A stretch of 64,000 nt of DNA, taken from positions 1 through 64,000 of the forward strand of contig CAJWSY010000001.1 in the NCBI GenBank assembly GCA_913045935.1. The letters run 5' to 3'. Positions within the stretch are counted from its first letter, which is position 1. The number at the start of each line of letters is the position of its first letter. The DNA is from an uncultured Chloroflexota bacterium (GTDB lineage: Bacteria; Chloroflexota; Dehalococcoidia; Lucifugimonadales; GCA-002694895). Position numbers and translations under genes: made by a program. Of this stretch, positions 59,593 to 64,000 are shown one piece after another. Below the pieces are notes generated by a model. That model searched no databases, was not told where the DNA came from, and saw only the letters and a program-made list of their open reading frames with translations.

Positions 59593-62175
59593 TTAATTTA
59601 AACTAAAGGATGAAATTCCACCGTTTTTCTCTACTTCAATTGCTCTGTCAAAAGATTCTTTTAGAGATTCCAAATGAGTAATAACAATAATTTTTTTAAA
59701 CTTATAATCATTTGAAATACTAACTGTTTGTATTGCCTCCCTAAGTCTATCTTGTCCCTCTTGATCTTGCGAACCAAAACCTTCATCAATAAATAATATG
59801 GGAGATCTTACACCTGATCTTAAAGATATCAGTCTAGATAAAGCAATTCTAATTGCAAAATCTATTCTAAAAGATTCTCCTCCACTATATGTTTCATAAT
59901 CTCTTACAACACCATTATGATCAGCAATAAAAATTTCTATTTCTTGTGAAAAAGATTCAGATCCACTGATTTTTTTTCCATCTATTTTTCTAAATTCAAC
60001 AGTCAAGTTATTTTCAGTCAATGCCGAAAGTAATTTGTTTGTTTCTCTACTTAATTCTGGTAAAGAATATTCAATTATTTGAGATGGAATTCCATTAGTG
60101 CCAAAACTTTTAACCAAAATTTCTAAATTATTTTGTTTTTCAAATAATTTTGTATTTTTAATTTTAGTATCTTCAACTAAGTCTAATTTAGATTGTAAGT
60201 TATCAATAAAATTTGATTTTGAATGTTTTTCATTCGTTAATTCTTTAATTTCAGATTCTAAGTTATGAATTACTTCAATATCAAAATCATAGACATCTAA
60301 TTTTTCATTATTTAAAATAATGTTTTCTTCTAAAATTTTAATATCATTTTCAATTATCTTTTTATCTTCATTCAACAAATTTAATTTTTGATTATTTTGA
60401 GTAGTTCTTGATAAAGCTTGATCCATATAAAACTTTTCTTTTTCTAACTCTATTTTTTGAGTCTGAACATTTTCTAGCAAATAATTATATCTATCCTGAT
60501 CAAAATTCAGTTCATTAATTTCTTTGTTTAATGTGATTAATTGTTCATTCAAATCTTTATATTCAAAATTATTTTCCTTGTAATTAAGTAATGTATTTTG
60601 AATTTTTTCTTTTTCTATAATTTCATTATTATAATTTTCACCCACAGTTTTAATTTTATTATTTTCAGATTCTAAATATTTTATTTGATTATCATTATTT
60701 ACATATAGATCAGTAATTGCTTTGTAATCCTTTCTAATTTGATCTCTAGTTTTTATCTGATCTGACAATTTTTTTTTATCTTTAATTAATTGAGAATTGA
60801 ATTGTTCAATTTCATTATTGTAATTTTCAATTAAGTCATTTTTTGAATTATCATCTATTTTCGATTTACAAACAGGACAAATATTATCATCAAATTTAAG
60901 CAAATCAATTTTTTGCAAAAAATCTTCAACAATATTTTCTTTCTTTAAAATCTCTTTATTTAAATTTTCTATATTTGAATCGTATGTAACAATTTTCATA
61001 TCAAGTTCTTTAGAATCACTACTTGCATCTATTTGATCGTTTTGTAATTTAGTAATCGTATTTTTATTATTTGTATAAGTTGATTTTTCTGATTCAAGTT
61101 TCTTTTTCAATTCAATCAAATTTGCTGAAATATTATTTAATTCCAAATCATTATTTTTAATTACTGAAGTTAAGGTAATTTTTAATTTGTCAATTTTAGA
61201 ATTAATTTCCTGATGTTTTGAAAATAATTTGCCTAAATCATTAAACTCGGCATATTTTAAAAGTATTTTCTCATAATCTAAATTAATTTTTTTCGAGTCA
61301 ATCAACAACTTTTTATCACTCATTATTTCATCTGAAATTAATTGTATATCTGTGTTTTTAGATTTCAGATTTTCATCTAATATATTTTTCTTATCTATAT
61401 CTCCTTTTATTGCATTACTCAAATTATTAAACTCTAATATTTTTGATTCGTTATCTTTTTTTGTTTGCTCTTTATGTGACAACATTTGTTCAATTTCTTT
61501 TAATTTTTTCTTGTGTCCATTTAATCCTATTTGTTCAGGGTCTAATTGTAATAATTCGTCAGATATTCTTTCATTTAACATAGAATTAAATCCTATCTGA
61601 TTTTTTATATCATTTAATTTTTTTTTACTAAAATCAGATAATTTTTGCCATTCATTCAGGTTTAATATTTCAGACAATATTTCTTTTCTTTTTGTAGGTT
61701 GAGAAGTAGAGAATCTATCAGCATTTCCTTGCATTAGATAAGATGTATTAACAAATGTTTCATAGTTCATATTTACTATTTTTTCAATAATTCTTTGCGT
61801 TTCAGAAACAGTATTTCCAGATATTGAATTAAATCCTGTTCCATCAAATTGTTCAAAGTTGAGTTTTTGTGATCCTTTAGATTTAATAGATCTAAGGATT
61901 CTGTATTTTGTATTTGACAAAGATTCTGTAGTAATAAAATCAATGTCAAATTCAAGCTCAGCAAACATTTCATCCTCACCTTTAGATATTAAATCTTTAG
62001 AACTTTGAACTCTAGTTTTTCCCCATAACGACCATGTAATTGCCTCCAAAAGAGCAGATTTACCATTACCATTATCGCCAGTGATACAAGCAACACTCCA
62101 ATCATCAAAATCTAAAACATCAGTCTTACCTTTATAAGACATAAAATTATTTAATTTCAATTTTGAAGGAATCAT
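59593..62175 (-). CDS. sbcC: SbcC/Rad50-like DNA repair ATPase
   Basis: The 860-aa protein has Walker A 'ITGDNGNGKSALLEAITWSLWG', long coiled-coil arms rich in Asn, Glu and Lys, a zinc hook C-x2-C ('NICPVCKSKID') near the middle, the signature 'YSGGESFRIDFAIRIALSRL' and Walker B 'PILFIDEGFGSQDQ'. It is shorter than E. coli SbcC and nearer Rad50-type bacterial forms. The nuclease partner SbcD is not adjacent, so it would be encoded elsewhere. Confidence 0.9.
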   Translation of the reverse strand: MIPSKLKLNNFMSYKGKTDVLDFDDWSVACITGDNGNGKSALLEAITWSLWGKTRVQSSKDLISKGEDEMFAELEFDIDFITTESLSNTKYRILRSIKSKGSQKLNFEQFDGTGFNSISGNTVSETQRIIEKIVNMNYETFVNTSYLMQGNADRFSTSQPTKRKEILSEILNLNEWQKLSDFSKKKLNDIKNQIGFNSMLNERISDELLQLDPEQIGLNGHKKKLKEIEQMLSHKEQTKKDNESKILEFNNLSNAIKGDIDKKNILDENLKSKNTDIQLISDEIMSDKKLLIDSKKINLDYEKILLKYAEFNDLGKLFSKHQEINSKIDKLKITLTSVIKNNDLELNNISANLIELKKKLESEKSTYTNNKNTITKLQNDQIDASSDSKELDMKIVTYDSNIENLNKEILKKENIVEDFLQKIDLLKFDDNICPVCKSKIDDNSKNDLIENYNNEIEQFNSQLIKDKKKLSDQIKTRDQIRKDYKAITDLYVNNDNQIKYLESENNKIKTVGENYNNEIIEKEKIQNTLLNYKENNFEYKDLNEQLITLNKEINELNFDQDRYNYLLENVQTQKIELEKEKFYMDQALSRTTQNNQKLNLLNEDKKIIENDIKILEENIILNNEKLDVYDFDIEVIHNLESEIKELTNEKHSKSNFIDNLQSKLDLVEDTKIKNTKLFEKQNNLEILVKSFGTNGIPSQIIEYSLPELSRETNKLLSALTENNLTVEFRKIDGKKISGSESFSQEIEIFIADHNGVVRDYETYSGGESFRIDFAIRIALSRLISLRSGVRSPILFIDEGFGSQDQEGQDRLREAIQTVSISNDYKFKKIIVITHLESLKESFDRAIEVEKNGGISSFSLN

Positions 62176-62181
62176 AAATCT

Positions 62182-62667
62182 TTAATTCACAACATCGTAT
62201 TTAAAATCACAATAATCATCACCCTGCATTAAAGTTTTTTTACGAGTTAATTTTATATTTTGATTAAACCCTTTCACCAAATTAAAATCACGATTGCAAG
62301 AAAGATCAAATCCCAATTCCTCCAATCCCATAGATTTATACATTTCTGCATACTTACATCTCACTACGTTATAATGATAACTTTTATCATCTTTTTTTAT
62401 AATCGAAGTTTCTAAAGATCCGTCTCTTGTCCATGGTTCTTGTCTGTCTATAAATGCTTCCAAAGAATTTCCTTTAATCTTTGTTAGTTCATATCCTTGT
62501 TCAATTGCTATGCCTTTTATAACTTCTGTAATGATATGCCGGGTTTTTTTAGTACCTAATTCCCCGGATAAATAATCTTTAAATTTCATAATAAGCTTAG
62601 CTTCTATTTCTCTTCTAAGTAGTATGCCTACTTTTTCGTTTATTTCATTATCACTTTTTGGAGCCAT
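62182..62667 (-). CDS. L-2-amino-thiazoline-4-carboxylate hydrolase-like protein
   Basis: The protein (161 aa from ATG 62667) contains 'VVRCKYAEMYKSMGLEELGFDLSCNRDFNLVKGFN' and 'GDDYCDFKYDV', with three Cys, matching the ATC-hydrolase domain first known from the L-cysteine-forming pathway of Pseudomonas. Most relatives are uncharacterised. It overlaps the carB end by 17 nt. I chose the start 'MAPKSDNEI' over one at 62712, which would overlap carB further. Confidence 0.72.
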   Translation of the reverse strand: MAPKSDNEINEKVGILLRREIEAKLIMKFKDYLSGELGTKKTRHIITEVIKGIAIEQGYELTKIKGNSLEAFIDRQEPWTRDGSLETSIIKKDDKSYHYNVVRCKYAEMYKSMGLEELGFDLSCNRDFNLVKGFNQNIKLTRKKTLMQGDDYCDFKYDVVN

Positions 62668-64000
62668 CACTATCCTCAATATATTTTGATAAAGGACTAA
62701 CATTATACTCAAATTTCTTACTATTCACACTAAGTATGGCAGAGTAAGCCCCATCAAGAGACGTGAAACATGGGATGTTTTTTTCGGCGGCTGCTCTACG
62801 AATATCAAATCCGTCCTTTATCATTTCACTTTCTCCTGTAACTGTATTAATTACTACATCGACTAATCCATGATTAATAACATCTACTACATTAGGGTGT
62901 TTTCCGGTAAAAACTTTAGGAATGAAATTCACGTCTATACCCATATTTTTAATAAAGTCTGCCGTACCTTCTGTAGCAAGTAAGTTAAATCCTTTTTCAT
63001 CTAACTCTAAAACTATTTTTTCAAAATCTGATTTATCTCTGTCAGCAATACTGACTAAAACCGTACCTTTGTCTGGTATAGCCATACCTGAAGATATAAG
63101 AGCTTTATACATTGCTTTATTAAATTCTTTATCTATACCCATAACCTCGCCTGTTGATTTCATTTCAGGACCTAAAGTTGTATCAACTCCGGTTAATTTT
63201 GACATGGAAAAAACCGGAGCTTTTATAGCAAATAAATCTTTATTTTTATTCAATCCTCCAGGATAACCTAGTGAAGATAATAATTCACCTGCCATAACTT
63301 TAACTGCAATATTTACCATAGGAATATTGGTGACTTTTGATATAAAAGGGATAGTTCTACTTGCTCGTGGGTTAACTTCAAGAACTAATACTTGTTGTGT
63401 TTTTTGATCTATAACATATTGTATATTCAACAATCCTTTGACATTTAAATTCAAAGCAATTTTAGTTGTATAGTCAATAATTTGATTAATATGATCGTCA
63501 GACAAACTGATAGGCGGATACACTGCCATTGAATCTCCGCTATGAACTCCTGCTTTTTCAATATGTTCCATAATTCCTGGTATAAATACATCTTTACCAT
63601 CACAAACAGCGTCAACTTCTATTTCTGTACCTAAAATATATTTATCAATCAAAACAGGTCTACCTTCTCCAGCTTGAAATGCATCTTTTAGTAATGAATC
63701 TAATTCGCTCTCTTTATATGCGATATCCATAGCTCTGCCTCCTAGCACAAAGCTAGGTCGGACAAGAACTGGATAGCCTAATTTAACTGCAATATTCCTT
63801 GCTTCTTCTTCATCGGAAGCAGTAAATCCTGGAGGATTTGGCACATCGATAGTTTTTAAAAATTGTTCAAACAAACCTCTATCAGATGCAGTGTTAATAG
63901 AATTAACAGGAGAGCCCAATATTTGATATTTATTCAAGTTAATTTGTGAAGATAAATTAATAGCAGTTTGTCCTCCAAACTGTACTATTGTTTTTGTATC
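62651..64000 (-). CDS. carB: Carbamoyl-phosphate synthase large subunit, C-terminal part
   Basis: The frame enters from the right edge; about 449 C-terminal residues are visible. 'TIVQFGGQTAINLSSQI' and 'DRGLFEQFLKTIDVPNP' open the second ATP-grasp domain, 'LEVNPRASRTIPFISKVT' gives metal ligands, and an MGS-type regulatory domain closes the chain ('TGKHPNVVDVINHGLVDVVINT'). The enzyme makes carbamoyl phosphate for pyrimidines and arginine. The N-terminal half lies outside the window. Confidence 0.94.
   Translation of the reverse strand, partial: DTKTIVQFGGQTAINLSSQINLNKYQILGSPVNSINTASDRGLFEQFLKTIDVPNPPGFTASDEEEARNIAVKLGYPVLVRPSFVLGGRAMDIAYKESELDSLLKDAFQAGEGRPVLIDKYILGTEIEVDAVCDGKDVFIPGIMEHIEKAGVHSGDSMAVYPPISLSDDHINQIIDYTTKIALNLNVKGLLNIQYVIDQKTQQVLVLEVNPRASRTIPFISKVTNIPMVNIAVKVMAGELLSSLGYPGGLNKNKDLFAIKAPVFSMSKLTGVDTTLGPEMKSTGEVMGIDKEFNKAMYKALISSGMAIPDKGTVLVSIADRDKSDFEKIVLELDEKGFNLLATEGTADFIKNMGIDVNFIPKVFTGKHPNVVDVINHGLVDVVINTVTGESEMIKDGFDIRRAAAEKNIPCFTSLDGAYSAILSVNSKKFEYNVSPLSKYIEDSDGSKK

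Overview
The window is a densely packed, strongly AT-rich stretch (GC judged by eye at about 30%) of a bacterial chromosome. It holds about 65 protein genes, one tRNA, the RNase P RNA, a T-box leader and very short spacers. I saw no transposase, phage gene, CRISPR array or rRNA. Several traits suggest a single-membrane bacterium: a T-box on the ilv-leu operon, FabL-type enoyl reductase, a short YidC without a large periplasmic domain, a sortase and MmpL-type transport. Gene content and low GC fit a streamlined marine Chloroflexota (SAR202/Dehalococcoidia-like). That placement is inference and no marker gene was searched.

Layout. 1-1322 (minus): end of a GNAT-like gene and thrC. 1390-8484 (plus): promoter, T-box and ilvB-ilvN-ilvC-leuA-leuC-leuD, the complete branched-chain route from pyruvate to the leucine precursor. 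8571-15842 (minus): a HAD hydrolase, fused accDA, ftsK, acpP, nusB, fabD, rpmF and a DUF177 gene. 15910-19269 (plus): two hot-dog dehydratase genes, plsX, fabG and fabL. With the preceding block these make a nearly complete type II fatty acid synthesis locus. 19266-22645: ygfZ, an A-type Fe-S carrier, rnpB, nadC, maf and tRNA-Trp. 22865-24547: a Fur-family regulator with a Nur-like operator and a nickel/cobalt transporter, then an AhpD-like protein. 24611-27882: murQ, anmK, an rluB-like gene and an alkA-like glycosylase.

27888-28742 is the most unusual region. A perfect 186-bp tandem duplication carries a consensus promoter followed directly by an intrinsic terminator. It abuts a thioredoxin-like lipoprotein gene whose first redox-active residue is encoded by an in-frame TGA. 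The reading frame continues for 87 codons past it and a bacterial-SECIS-like hairpin follows, so I read it as a selenoprotein with a UxxC motif.

28862-39554 holds an M20 amidohydrolase, DUF454, Bcp peroxiredoxin, a membrane-anchored protein, an MMPL transporter, an EamA transporter, a CGNR-like zinc-finger protein, mutS and a ferredoxin reductase-like flavoprotein. 39585-44513 encodes a NuoE/F/G-like NADH-oxidising module. 44742-46387 is a split D-glutamate cyclase pair. 46384-53479 has a sortase, a zinc-ribbon protein, an amidohydrolase, serS and a tight pfkB/crotonase/crotonase/acyl-CoA ligase operon. 53495-56875 is the classic rpmH-rnpA-yidD-yidC-jag block with a PQQ-propeller lipoprotein inserted and a 95-bp yidC/jag overlap. 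56976-64000 holds rph, lepA, an SbcC/Rad50-like ATPase, an ATC-hydrolase-like gene and the C-terminal part of carB.
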